From: Planctomycetaceae bacterium
Lineage (GTDB): Bacteria; Planctomycetota; Planctomycetia; Pirellulales; Pirellulaceae
Length of the DNA stretch: 64,000 nt
Direction: 5' to 3'
Assembly (NCBI GenBank): GCA_024642205.1
Contig: JAHEBQ010000022.1
Coordinates: 31,149 to 95,148 of the forward strand
Under the pieces are notes generated by a model. That model did no database searches, was not told the DNA's origin, and saw only the letters and a program-made list of their open reading frames with translations. The stretch's first letter is position 1, and each line of letters opens with the position of its first letter. Made by a program: the position numbers and the translations under genes. Positions 27,205 through 35,561 of the stretch are shown here, one piece after another.

Positions 27205-27236
27205 AACGTCTCTGTTTTCCATTCTTGATATCAATT

Positions 27237-27275
27237 AAAATCGCTCGGGATGTTCTTCCTTACCGAGCGATTTTT
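27237..27275 (+). terminator. intrinsic terminator after pnp
   Basis: AAAATCGCTCGG pairs with CCGAGCGATTTTT across a 14-base loop and ends in T residues. It lies about 33 nt after the pnp stop. Confidence 0.86.
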
Positions 27276-27471
27276 CGTTGCGCAGCAACCGGCGGCAGCC
27301 GGCTCTGGAAGTCACGACGATACCTGCGGATTCAACCGATACAATTCATCTCACTGACACCGCTTCAACTCATCCGGCCCCAACGACCGGAAATTGAAAT
27401 CAGGAACAGGATTGAAAATCGCGAACAATCGCAGGTTGAGACTGAAACCTAACTTGGACGTCTGGCCAAAC

Positions 27472-28176
27472 ATGGAACCCATCGACGAATTGAGGAAACG
27501 GTACAACGAACTTGCCGCCTTGGCAGGTTCGCTGGCTCATGAAGTCAAAAACCCGCTTTCGATCATCGTGATGAATATGGAGTTGCTTCACGAAGACTTC
27601 GAAACCATGAATCATCCCGAGGCCCGGCGGGCACTCAAGCGAACCGAGACCGTGATTCAGCAGTGCACGCGGCTTGAAACGCTCCTCAATGACTTTCTCC
27701 GATTCACCAAACTCAGCAGCCTGGAACTCAAACCTGGCAGCTTGAACAACCAGGTCGACCAAGTTCTCGATTTTTTTGCAACCCAGGCAGCCAAGCAGGA
27801 TGTTGAGATCATCCGATACCTCGATGCCGAGCTGCCCAGTATCAACCTTGACTCTCAGACGCTCCAGGCCGCCCTCGTGAACCTGGTCAAGAACGCGATG
27901 GAATCAATGCCCAACGGTGGTCAATTGGTCGCTCGTACCCGAATCACACGCAAAGGAGTGGCACTGGACTTGATCGATACCGGCTGCGGAATGGAAGCAT
28001 CGGCGTTGATCCAGATGTTCAAAGAATTCTATACGTCCAAAGACGGCGGTACGGGGCTTGGGTTGCCAACCGCAAAAAAGATCATCGAAGCCCACGACGC
28101 GCGGATTAATGTCCAGTCGGAAGTCGGTCAGGGGACCCAGTTTACGATCGAATTCCCGACACCGAAGCGAATTTAG
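27472..28176 (+). CDS. soluble sensor-type histidine kinase core
   Basis: ATG at 27472 gives 234 residues with no membrane segment and no sensor domain. The H box is SLAHEVKNPLS, with the phosphoacceptor at His23, followed by a coiled dimerisation helix. The ATPase domain has NLVKNAMESMPNGG (N box), IDTGCGM (G1) and GGTGLGLPTAKKI (G2). It resembles the NtrB/AtoS subclass, which drives sigma-54 activators. No response regulator is adjacent, so it is an orphan. The sensory input must come from another protein or be lost. Confidence 0.9.
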   Translation: MEPIDELRKRYNELAALAGSLAHEVKNPLSIIVMNMELLHEDFETMNHPEARRALKRTETVIQQCTRLETLLNDFLRFTKLSSLELKPGSLNNQVDQVLDFFATQAAKQDVEIIRYLDAELPSINLDSQTLQAALVNLVKNAMESMPNGGQLVARTRITRKGVALDLIDTGCGMEASALIQMFKEFYTSKDGGTGLGLPTAKKIIEAHDARINVQSEVGQGTQFTIEFPTPKRI

Positions 28177-28300
28177 ATTGACGCGAAATGTGGAAGCGGC
28201 CGATGTCGGGACATTCCACAGGACGCCGCGTTTCATTTTCAGACACCGGGCTCAAACCAGAAAATGACAGACCATTCCCCGTTCCTGATTCCGAACACGC

Positions 28301-29233
28301 ATGAAGCTCATCCGAAAACTCTCTGACTTCCCTGACTCGCTGCGCGGAGGTGCGCTGTCGATTGGAAATTTTGATGGGGTCCATCTGGGACACCAGGTGA
28401 TTGTTGATCAACTCAAGACGTTGGCTGCAGAACACGGTGGTGCGGCAATCGTGTTCACGTTCGACCCACATCCGGTTCGCATCCTGCGCCCGCAGCAGAC
28501 TCCGCCACCGCTGACGTGGACCAATCGCAAAGCAGACCTGTTGGCCGAACTGGGTGTAGATGCCGTCGTGGCCTATCCGACGGATCGGGAATTGCTGCAG
28601 TTGAGCTACCAGGAGTTTTTCCAGCAAATTGTTCTTGACCTGTTGGGTGCCAAGGCCATGGTGGAAGGACCCAATTTCTATTTCGGGCACAATCGGGAAG
28701 GAACGGTTGACCGATTGTCCGAACTTTGCCGGCGGCAATCCATTCAATTGCAAATTGTTGAACCAAAAATTGAGACCGGTTGTTTTATTTCCAGTAGCCG
28801 GATTCGCGATCTGCTCCGTTCCGGCAACGTCGACGACGCCAGACAGTTGCTGACTCGACCCTACCGCATTCGCGGAATGGTCACGCATGGAGCGGCGCGC
28901 GGAACAAAGATCGGATTTCCGACAGCCAATCTGGATGCGATCGACACGCTGATTCCCGGGCTCGGAGTGTACGCGGGTCGCACCTACGTTGATGGTCGCT
29001 CGCATTGGTCTGCCATCCACATTGGCCCCAATCCGACGTTCGGTGAGGATCATCCAAAGGTCGAATCACACCTCCTCGATTTCGAGGGTTCCATTTACGG
29101 AGAGGTGGTCGAGGTTGATTTTATTAGTCGGCTGCGGGATATTCGACAGTTTGATTCAGCGCTTCAGCTGATCAACCAGCTAAAATTGGACGTCGATACG
29201 ACGCGTCAACTCGCGAGACAATTCTCGTCGTAG
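28301..29233 (+). CDS. ribF: bifunctional riboflavin kinase / FMN adenylyltransferase
   Basis: RibF makes FMN and then FAD from riboflavin. The N-terminal adenylyltransferase domain (about 1-180) has SIGNFDGVHLGHQ, FTFDPHP and GPNFYFGHNREG, and ISSSRIRDLL near its end. The C-terminal kinase domain (about 185-305) has GAARGTKIGFPTANLD, VYAGRTYVDG, NPTFGEDHPKVESHLLDFEG and YGEVVEVDFISRLRD. ATG at 28301 gives 310 residues, normal for the family. It is followed 48 nt later by nrnA on the same strand, so the two may be co-transcribed. Confidence 0.96.
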   Translation: MKLIRKLSDFPDSLRGGALSIGNFDGVHLGHQVIVDQLKTLAAEHGGAAIVFTFDPHPVRILRPQQTPPPLTWTNRKADLLAELGVDAVVAYPTDRELLQLSYQEFFQQIVLDLLGAKAMVEGPNFYFGHNREGTVDRLSELCRRQSIQLQIVEPKIETGCFISSSRIRDLLRSGNVDDARQLLTRPYRIRGMVTHGAARGTKIGFPTANLDAIDTLIPGLGVYAGRTYVDGRSHWSAIHIGPNPTFGEDHPKVESHLLDFEGSIYGEVVEVDFISRLRDIRQFDSALQLINQLKLDVDTTRQLARQFSS

Positions 29234-29281
29234 CACCTTTGCGTGACCCCGTTTACCCATCCAATCTCGAGACACTGAAAC

Positions 29282-30295
29282 ATGAATGTTGACTGGCCCC
29301 GGTTCCGCGAAGTCATTGAATCCGCAAACAACATTATCCTGACCAGCCACATTCGCCCTGACTGCGACGCACTGGGAAGCTGTCTTGGGATGGCTGGCAT
29401 CCTGGAAGCGCTGGGCAAACGAGTCCGAATCGTTTGCGGACAGCCGGTTCCACCGAATTTGACATTTATTGACCCCTCCAACCGGATCATGTGTATCCAC
29501 AAGGATATTCAAGTTGAGGAATTTGCGGATGCAGACCTCCATATCATCCTCGACACCAGTGCCTGGGTCCAGTTGGGCGACATGGCCAATGTCATACGCC
29601 ATTCGAATTGTAAAACCATCATCTTTGATCATCATATGGGCGAAGACGATATCGATGCCGAGCTGTTCAAAAACACGACCGCCGAAGCCGTAGGGCGAAT
29701 GTGTGTCGATGCCGCGGAACAGCTGGGAGTCAAGCTGACACCTGAGATCGCGACGCCCCTGTTTGCAGCAATCGCCACCGATACGGGCTGGTTCCGATTC
29801 AACTCGGTCACCGACGTGACCTACGAGTCCGCTGCCAAATTGGTCCGGGGGGGCGCCGTTCCGGCCAATATCTACGGCGATCTGTATGAGCGTGAAACCA
29901 TCGGACGGGTGCGTTTGCGTGGAACCGTACTGGCCCGCGTCCAAACCGAACTGAACGGCCGATTGGCTCACACCTATATCCTGCCCGAAGACTATGGAAA
30001 TACCGGCTCCCAACCGACGGACACCGAGGACCTGATTAACCTGGCGTTGGAAATCGAAGGGACCGTATTCGCCGTCATCCTGGTCGGTCAAATCGATGGT
30101 GGCTACAAGATCAGCTTCCGCAGCCGTTGTCAAACTCCCGCCAACGTCGTCGCGCAGCAATTCGCGGGTGGAGGACACAAAGCCGCGGCTGGTGCTTTCA
30201 TTGACAGCAATGATTTGAAATTCGTACAGAACCAGGTTTTGACCCATGTTCGAAATGTCTTGACCGCGGAGTTCAGCTCTGCCGGCGAAGCCTGA
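29282..30295 (+). CDS. nrnA: DHH-DHHA1 phosphoesterase, NrnA-type oligoribonuclease / pAp phosphatase
   Basis: NrnA degrades 2-5 nt RNA fragments and pAp. Here 337 residues show TSHIRPDCDALGS (motif I), LDTSAW, IIFDHHMGEDD (the DHH motif), ATDTGWFRF, and the DHHA1 motif FAGGGHKAAAGAF at the C-terminus. The start is ATG 29282. Some planctomycetes lack the Orn-type enzyme, so NrnA would finish RNA decay begun by PNPase, encoded nearby (inference). Confidence 0.92.
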   Translation: MNVDWPRFREVIESANNIILTSHIRPDCDALGSCLGMAGILEALGKRVRIVCGQPVPPNLTFIDPSNRIMCIHKDIQVEEFADADLHIILDTSAWVQLGDMANVIRHSNCKTIIFDHHMGEDDIDAELFKNTTAEAVGRMCVDAAEQLGVKLTPEIATPLFAAIATDTGWFRFNSVTDVTYESAAKLVRGGAVPANIYGDLYERETIGRVRLRGTVLARVQTELNGRLAHTYILPEDYGNTGSQPTDTEDLINLALEIEGTVFAVILVGQIDGGYKISFRSRCQTPANVVAQQFAGGGHKAAAGAFIDSNDLKFVQNQVLTHVRNVLTAEFSSAGEA

Positions 30296-30483
30296 ACTCC
30301 CTCCATGAGGCCCGGAAAGGTAAATGCGGCAACAAGAACGCAACCAACCCACTCCGTAAAATCCCGATGGCGGATCGACCACCCATTCCTTAATTAGGTA
30401 TTATGGACCTGCCTCAGATATCGCGAACTTCCGCTCGTTTCTGGACCGCCCCTGCTGTGCCTGCTCTTACCGGTTGAACACCT

Positions 30484-31428
30484 ATGTCGCCTGCGATTCG
30501 CTGCACCAACCTCGTAAAGACCTATCCCGGCAAACCGCCGGTCGAAGCCGTTCGCGGGATTGATTTTGAAATCGCTGTGGGCGAATGCTATGGTGTGCTG
30601 GGTCCCAACGGTGCGGGCAAAACGACGACGATCGAGATTCTGGAAGGTCTGCTCAAGGCGACATCCGGTGAGGCGGAAGTTCTGGGCATGCGATGGGACC
30701 ATAACGCGGTTGCGATTCGCGAGCGGATCGGCGTTTCACTCCAGGAAACTCACCTCAGCGATCGGCTAAGCGTCAAGGAAACACTCGAGCTGTTTCGCAG
30801 CTTCTACTCGACGGGAATCTCGCCAGCTGAGGCGATGGCCCGCGTTTCCCTGGGGGAAAAACAATCGGCCTGGGTCAAAACCCTTTCCGGCGGACAGAAA
30901 CAGCGACTTGCCGTCGCGACGGCGTTGGTCGGTGACCCGGAGTTGATCTTCCTCGACGAACCCACGACCGGACTTGACCCGTCGAGCCGGCGACAGCTTT
31001 GGGACATCATCGAGACTTTCAAACAGGAAGGCAAAACGGTCTTGCTCACGACCCATTACATGGAAGAAGCGGAGCGGCTCTGTGATCGCGTGGCAATTTT
31101 TGACAACGGAAAAATCATCGCCGAAGGATCTCCCGACGAGCTGATTCACTCCCTTGGAGCCGAACACGTAATCGAATTTTCGATCGATCGGAATCACGAT
31201 ACTCTGGATATTTCCATGATCCAGTCGATCCCGACGGTGGACCGGGTGGACAAGCACGAGACAGAATTTCATATCACAGCCGGGAAGCCTCACGTCGTCC
31301 TGCCGGCATTGATCGCGGGACTGGCCGCTCAGGGGATCTCGCTTGCCGATTTGTCGACACGGCATGCAAGCCTGGAAGACGTGTTCATCAACTTGACGGG
31401 ACGTCGACTGGTGGGGCACGAGGACTGA
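30484..31428 (+). CDS. ABC transporter ATP-binding protein
   Basis: The 314 residues contain Walker A (GPNGAGKTT, about residue 40), the Q-loop, signature LSGGQKQRLA, Walker B (LIFLDEPTTGLDP) and the H-loop (LLTTHYMEEAERL). The C-terminal extension (about 220-310) is typical of DrrA/CcmA-like exporters of drugs or lipids. The stop is followed 3 nt later by a possible TTG start of the permease gene, so the two form a classical ABC-2 exporter operon. The substrate is unknown. Confidence 0.92.
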   Translation: MSPAIRCTNLVKTYPGKPPVEAVRGIDFEIAVGECYGVLGPNGAGKTTTIEILEGLLKATSGEAEVLGMRWDHNAVAIRERIGVSLQETHLSDRLSVKETLELFRSFYSTGISPAEAMARVSLGEKQSAWVKTLSGGQKQRLAVATALVGDPELIFLDEPTTGLDPSSRRQLWDIIETFKQEGKTVLLTTHYMEEAERLCDRVAIFDNGKIIAEGSPDELIHSLGAEHVIEFSIDRNHDTLDISMIQSIPTVDRVDKHETEFHITAGKPHVVLPALIAGLAAQGISLADLSTRHASLEDVFINLTGRRLVGHED

Positions 31429-31497
31429 GCGTTGAATTTCCGATCGCTCCGAGAACCGAACCATGAACACCGAACACTGGAAACTGCCAAAATCCCA

Positions 31498-32547
31498 ATG
31501 CAAAAATCCCATCCAATCTTCGCCATATCCGTCGCTCGCCTGCGCGAATTCATTCGCCGCCCCGAAGCGGTATTCTGGGTTTACTTTTTCCCGGTTTTGA
31601 TGGTCGTGATCCTGGGAATTGCGTTTCGCAACAAACCCGTTGAGTCATTCGATGTCGATGTGATCCAGGGCCCGCTGGCTGAATCGGTCGTGGAGAACCT
31701 CAAATCGGATCCAAGGATCAAGCCGAAGGTAGTTTCCGAAGAAGAATCGATCGACCGTCTGCGAACCAGCAAAACGAACCTGATGATCGCTGCCCGTGGC
31801 AGCACCCTGAATACAATCGAATACCGGTACGATCCCGTACGCCCGGGAAGCCTGGCAGCCAGGAACCTGGTCGACAGACGCTTGCAGGAAGCGAAGGGTC
31901 GTCAGGATGTAATAATATCGAACGACGTCGAATTCAACGAACCGGGAAACAGCTATGTCGATTTTCTGGTGCCAGGTCTGCTGGCAATGGGTCTGATGGG
32001 TGGAGGACTGTGGGGAGTCGGATTTGCAATCGTCGACATGCGAATTCGGAAGCTGTTGAAACGGTTCATGTCGACGCCGATGCGGCGAAGCCACTTTCTG
32101 ATCGCGATGATGATCAGCCGACTGGTTTTCATGATTCCCCAAATCGTAATTTTGCTGGTGTTTTCTTATGTCCTGTTCGGTGTCAAGGTCCATGGCAATT
32201 GGCTCTCGATTCTGCTGGTCGTCATTTTGGGCGCAATCGAATTTGCAGTAATCGGACTTCTGGTGGCTTCGCGGGCCAAGACGCTGGAGACCGCATCCGG
32301 TCTGATGAACCTGGTCATGCTCCCCATGTGGACGTTAAGTGGGATCTTTTTTTCGTACGAACGGTTCCCGGAAATATTTCAGCCGTTCATCAAGTTGTTG
32401 CCACTGACACCCGTGATCGATGCACTGCGGTCATTGATGATGGATGGCAAATCGATCACGACGCTGGCCCCGGAGTTGCTCGTCATCTCATTTTGGTGCG
32501 TTGTACCATTCATCGTCGCGTTGGCGATCTTTCGCTGGAACGACTGA
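31498..32547 (+). CDS. ABC-2 type permease
   Basis: 349 residues from ATG 31498. A TTG at 31432 with GAGG upstream is an alternative that adds 22 residues. The N-terminus has one helix (FWVYFFPVLMVVILGIAF), then a periplasmic domain of about 140 residues, and five more helices from about residue 160. The PMWTLSGIFFSYERFPEIFQ and LLPLTPVIDALR segments are typical of the ABC-2 transporter core. It pairs with the upstream ATPase as an exporter of unknown substrate. Confidence 0.9.
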   Translation: MQKSHPIFAISVARLREFIRRPEAVFWVYFFPVLMVVILGIAFRNKPVESFDVDVIQGPLAESVVENLKSDPRIKPKVVSEEESIDRLRTSKTNLMIAARGSTLNTIEYRYDPVRPGSLAARNLVDRRLQEAKGRQDVIISNDVEFNEPGNSYVDFLVPGLLAMGLMGGGLWGVGFAIVDMRIRKLLKRFMSTPMRRSHFLIAMMISRLVFMIPQIVILLVFSYVLFGVKVHGNWLSILLVVILGAIEFAVIGLLVASRAKTLETASGLMNLVMLPMWTLSGIFFSYERFPEIFQPFIKLLPLTPVIDALRSLMMDGKSITTLAPELLVISFWCVVPFIVALAIFRWND

Positions 32548-32599
32548 CTCAATGGCAGGTTATCTGCTTGGGGATTTCCCTCACACCTCCAAGACGTTT

Positions 32600-33319
32600 T
32601 CATCCAACCGTCGTGAGGTGCGTCGCACCCAACCTCCCCTGCTCCGCGCGACGCTGAAATGAACCATCCGCAATACTCCAGACAAAAGCCCAGTGCACGC
32701 CCAAGCCCGCCAGGACGAACAGGTGAAACGTTTCGTGGGGACCCCAAACCCCCCGAATAAGAACCGGCCAATCAAACGTATTCATCAGTGCGCCGAAGGT
32801 ATAGCACAATCCTCCGATCACGAGCGGGACAATCACACGCCAATGATACTCCTGCCAAAGCAGGTAAGCGGAAACGGCTCCGATCCAGCCCATGACCAGA
32901 AAGATCCCGTCACCCACATATCCCGGGATACTGTCAAAGAAAACGATTCGCAACGTGACACCCACAACGGTGATCGTCCAGAGCAACGAGATGATTGCCC
33001 AGCGTCTCCATCCCGTGAAAAGGATCCCGTGAATCACGGTAAACGTACTGGCGATTAATACAAAAATCGCGGCGATGTCCAACCGCAACATTACTCCCCG
33101 AGCGGTTCCACCAACAATCATCATGTGATAAACGGAACTGATGGAAAGCAAAAACAGCGAAGCCAGCACAAACTGCAACGTGAAAATAAATGTCGCGATT
33201 GACCGCCGTGCACTTATCAAGAGCGGAACTGAGAGAGCAAGAAAAATCACTGCGCCAACCAGATGAGACAGACTGCTCATCGGGTCATGGAAACCACCGA
33301 TCGAATACCACTCATCCAT
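32600..33319 (-). CDS. hemolysin III / PAQR-family membrane protein
   Basis: The 239 residues form seven hydrophobic segments. Motifs of the HlyIII/PAQR superfamily are present: SSVYHM in TM2-3, an Asp in DIAAIF, and GPHETFHLFVLAG at the end with two His. These His and Asp residues bind zinc in adiponectin-receptor-like hydrolases. The true activity (ceramidase-like or pore forming) is not known for most bacteria. ATG at 33319. It is convergent with the ABC permease. Confidence 0.87.
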   Translation of the reverse strand: MDEWYSIGGFHDPMSSLSHLVGAVIFLALSVPLLISARRSIATFIFTLQFVLASLFLLSISSVYHMMIVGGTARGVMLRLDIAAIFVLIASTFTVIHGILFTGWRRWAIISLLWTITVVGVTLRIVFFDSIPGYVGDGIFLVMGWIGAVSAYLLWQEYHWRVIVPLVIGGLCYTFGALMNTFDWPVLIRGVWGPHETFHLFVLAGLGVHWAFVWSIADGSFQRRAEQGRLGATHLTTVG

Positions 33320-33802
33320 GCTTTTTTCGTAATTTCAGCGTGTTCGTCAATCGGACTCAAAACCTGATTCTAGCATGTCTCGACCTTGGCTTGCAGACAA
33401 CTTGGATGCCGCTGAGCCTCTGCCAGGCAACCCGCATTCGCAAAATCCGAACCCGATTCCGGACAATACGCCGGAGACGACCATATTGATGAAACGAACG
33501 CCATTGCCTGCAGTTTTGCCAATTGGCAACGGGAAAACGCCACCGGAATTGAGCGTGCCGAAAAAGTGCCGGGACACATGAAAATTTCCCAATCCATCGC
33601 TAACCTGTTCGGTATCGTGGATGGCTGGACAAGCTCCGCCGATGGTTTCGTCAAAATCACGCAACTTCTTTCAGTTCGATTACCGCCAGACCCCCGATTT
33701 GCTATACTCTATTCCCTTGGAAACAGATTTTCGCTGGATCAATCGTCGTTCCATCGATTGCTGGTTACCTGCAAACCAATGTCCTCATCAGGAGAGACTA
33801 CA
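33320..33802. other. intergenic region, 483 nt, with promoter for the TlpA-like selenoprotein
   Basis: Divergent gap. It contains an extended -10-like element at 33700-33708 and the AGGAGAG ribosome-binding site of the gene at 33803. Frames within it show no family features. Confidence 0.5.
33700..33708 (+). promoter_or_regulatory. extended -10 promoter element
   Basis: TGCTATACT matches the extended -10 pattern TGnTATAAT in eight of nine fixed positions. It lies 95 nt upstream of the selenoprotein start. No good -35 box is seen 17 nt upstream, as is usual for extended -10 promoters. Confidence 0.4.
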
Positions 33803-35269
33803 ATGCGTTCCCGATTTCTCTTGGTCCTACTATTGCTGCTGACCACAGCCTGCACAAAGAACGACGAGATCGCCAAGAAACCGGATTCGAAAACCGGTCC
33901 TGTCGTCGCGGAAACGGGGCCGACCCCCGCTGAAGTTGCTGCAGCGAAAAAGAAGGCTGAAAAAGAAGCCGAATTGGCTGAGGACGCTCGGATCAAAGCC
34001 GAATCAGACGCCAATGCCAAGCGACTGGCAGAGGCCACGGAGAAGTTCCATGCACTCAATGAAGAACTGAACGCCGCGATGAAGGAGTATGCAACGGCGC
34101 GTCGAAATGTAAAAACGCGGGAAGAGAGTCTGAAACTTGCGGCAGAAAACCCGATGCTGAAACTCGGGCCAAAGTTTCTTGATTTCGCACACGATTATAC
34201 GGGAACCCAAGAGGCTTTGGATGCCGTTTCGATGCTGGCGATACGCGGCTCGGGAGATACAAAAACGGAGGCAGTCGAATGGATGATCGACAAATATGTC
34301 GATGACGACAAGATCACGGAATTTGTTTCGACGCTGTTCAGGGGAATGCCGACTCCTCAGAATCAAAAATGGATCGACCAGATTCTGGAGAAAACAACCA
34401 ACCCGAAAGCCAAAGGGAGCGCCCTGGTTGCCAAGGCTGGATTGCTTGATGGCATCACCACTTACAAAGGGTTCTTTGCTTCCGCCAGCGAACAACAACT
34501 CGCGACTGTGGACAAGGAGACTATCGAATTCGTCAACGCGGAACGCAGTGCGAACGAGCGGGAAGAGTTGGTTGGACTTATGGAAGCTTTCGTCAAGGAT
34601 TACGCTGCGGAAGCCAAAATCGTGGAACGAGAGCTGTTTGGACTCAAGTACCTCAGTATCGGCTGCGAGGCGCCCGACATCATTGGCGTTGACCTGGACG
34701 ACAAGGACTTCAAGCTCACGGACTATCGCGGCAAGGTGGTACTGTTGGACTTCTGGGGCGATTGGTGACCACCGTGTCGGGCAATGTACCCACACGAGCG
34801 GTCGCTCGTACGAAGAATGGCAGATAAACCTTTCACCATCATCGGCGTCAACAGTGATAAAGACCTCGGAAAACTCCGTCAGGTCGTCAAGGAAAAAAGC
34901 CTGACTTGGAGAAGTTTTCAAAACGAGGGGAATGAAGAAAAAATCTCCACCGTCTGGAATATCAAAGGTTGGCCAACGACTTACTTGATCGATGGAAACG
35001 GCAAGATTCGTTACAAGAACGTTCGCGGTGACAAACTTGACGAAGCCCTTGAAGAATTGATGTCGGAGATCGGTGAAGAAGTCAATCTTGTCGGCGTCGA
35101 CCATGAAGCCGAAGATAAAGCCGCACTCGAAGCCGCCAAAGGCGACGATGACGGTGGCGCAGAAACGGCCGACGAAAAGTCGGAAGCATCTGACAAGGCT
35201 TCCGACTCAACGGAGGAAAAGAAGTCAACCGAAAAATCTGTTGACAAGGCTGGGGATTCTGGCAAATAG
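33803..35269 (+). CDS. TlpA-like thioredoxin lipoprotein, selenoprotein (in-frame TGA read as Sec322)
   Basis: ATG 33803 has AGGAGAG upstream. Read through the TGA at 34766-34768 the protein has 488 residues. A lipoprotein signal ends LTTAC (Cys17). Then come an Ala/Lys/Glu-rich coiled segment (about 45-110), a helical region (about 110-280), and a TlpA-type thioredoxin domain: GCEAPDIIGVDLDDKDFKLTD then LLDFWGDW-U-PPCRAMYPHE. The second Cys is 325. A cis-Pro loop, GWPTTYLID, follows. The tail (about 430-488) is Asp/Glu/Lys-rich. The paralogue at 37743 has WCPPC here, so Sec replaces the nucleophilic cysteine. A hairpin follows the TGA and a terminator follows the final stop. A stop here would remove half of the thioredoxin fold. 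Confidence 0.86.
34794..34809 (+). promoter_or_regulatory. putative bacterial SECIS hairpin of the TlpA-like selenoprotein
   Basis: ACGAGC-GGTC-GCTCGT forms a perfect 6-bp stem. The loop GGTC starts 32 nt after the TGA, with G at its first two positions, and recalls the GGU of the E. coli formate dehydrogenase SECIS loop. The Cys paralogue has no such stem at the same place. Confidence 0.66.
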
Positions 35270-35306
35270 AATCTGGATTCCGACAAATCCAATAGGCTCC
35301 CAATAC

Positions 35307-35358
35307 ATCCCAAGTCGAAACCGGAGGGCAAAAGCCCAAGGCGAGACTTGGGATTTTT
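35307..35358 (+). terminator. intrinsic terminator after the TlpA-like selenoprotein gene
   Basis: ATCCCAAGTC at 35307-35316 pairs with GACTTGGGAT at 35345-35354, followed by T residues. An inner GGGC-AAAA-GCCC hairpin sits in the loop. It lies after the final TAG at 35269, not after the TGA. Confidence 0.85.
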
Positions 35359-35561
35359 CTCGTCTTCCACTGACATGCTGTTAATGGCTGGGGCAATTCG
35401 AAGGCGCTTGTGGGGAACAGCACTCGGCCGCGACCACCGTAGTACCCTGGTTTTTCTGCGACGCCATTTTCTTTCTGATCGTGTGTTTGCCACCGAGTCG
35501 ATGTGCGAAATCCTCGTTTTTCTATCTGGGTTCGTATCGTAAAACGCCAATCATCGACTTT

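Noticed and set aside
29180..30382. 400-residue open frame on the minus strand
   Set aside because: It lies opposite nrnA, which has clear DHH motifs; the frame has low-complexity translation and no recognisable domain.
34774..34795. Alternative hairpin closer to the TlpA TGA (GTGT...ACAC with GGG/CCC)
   Set aside because: Its loop starts with C and A instead of G, and the stem has a bulge. The hairpin at 34794-34809 is a better SECIS fit, though the first cannot be excluded.
34004..35104. 366-residue open frame on the minus strand across the TlpA-like gene
   Set aside because: It mirrors the selenoprotein codons. The plus-strand reading has a signal peptide and thioredoxin motifs, so this frame is a shadow.
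34784..35269. Separate 161-residue protein starting at ATG 34784
   Set aside because: It has no ribosome-binding site and begins in the middle of the thioredoxin fold; it is the second half of the Sec gene.
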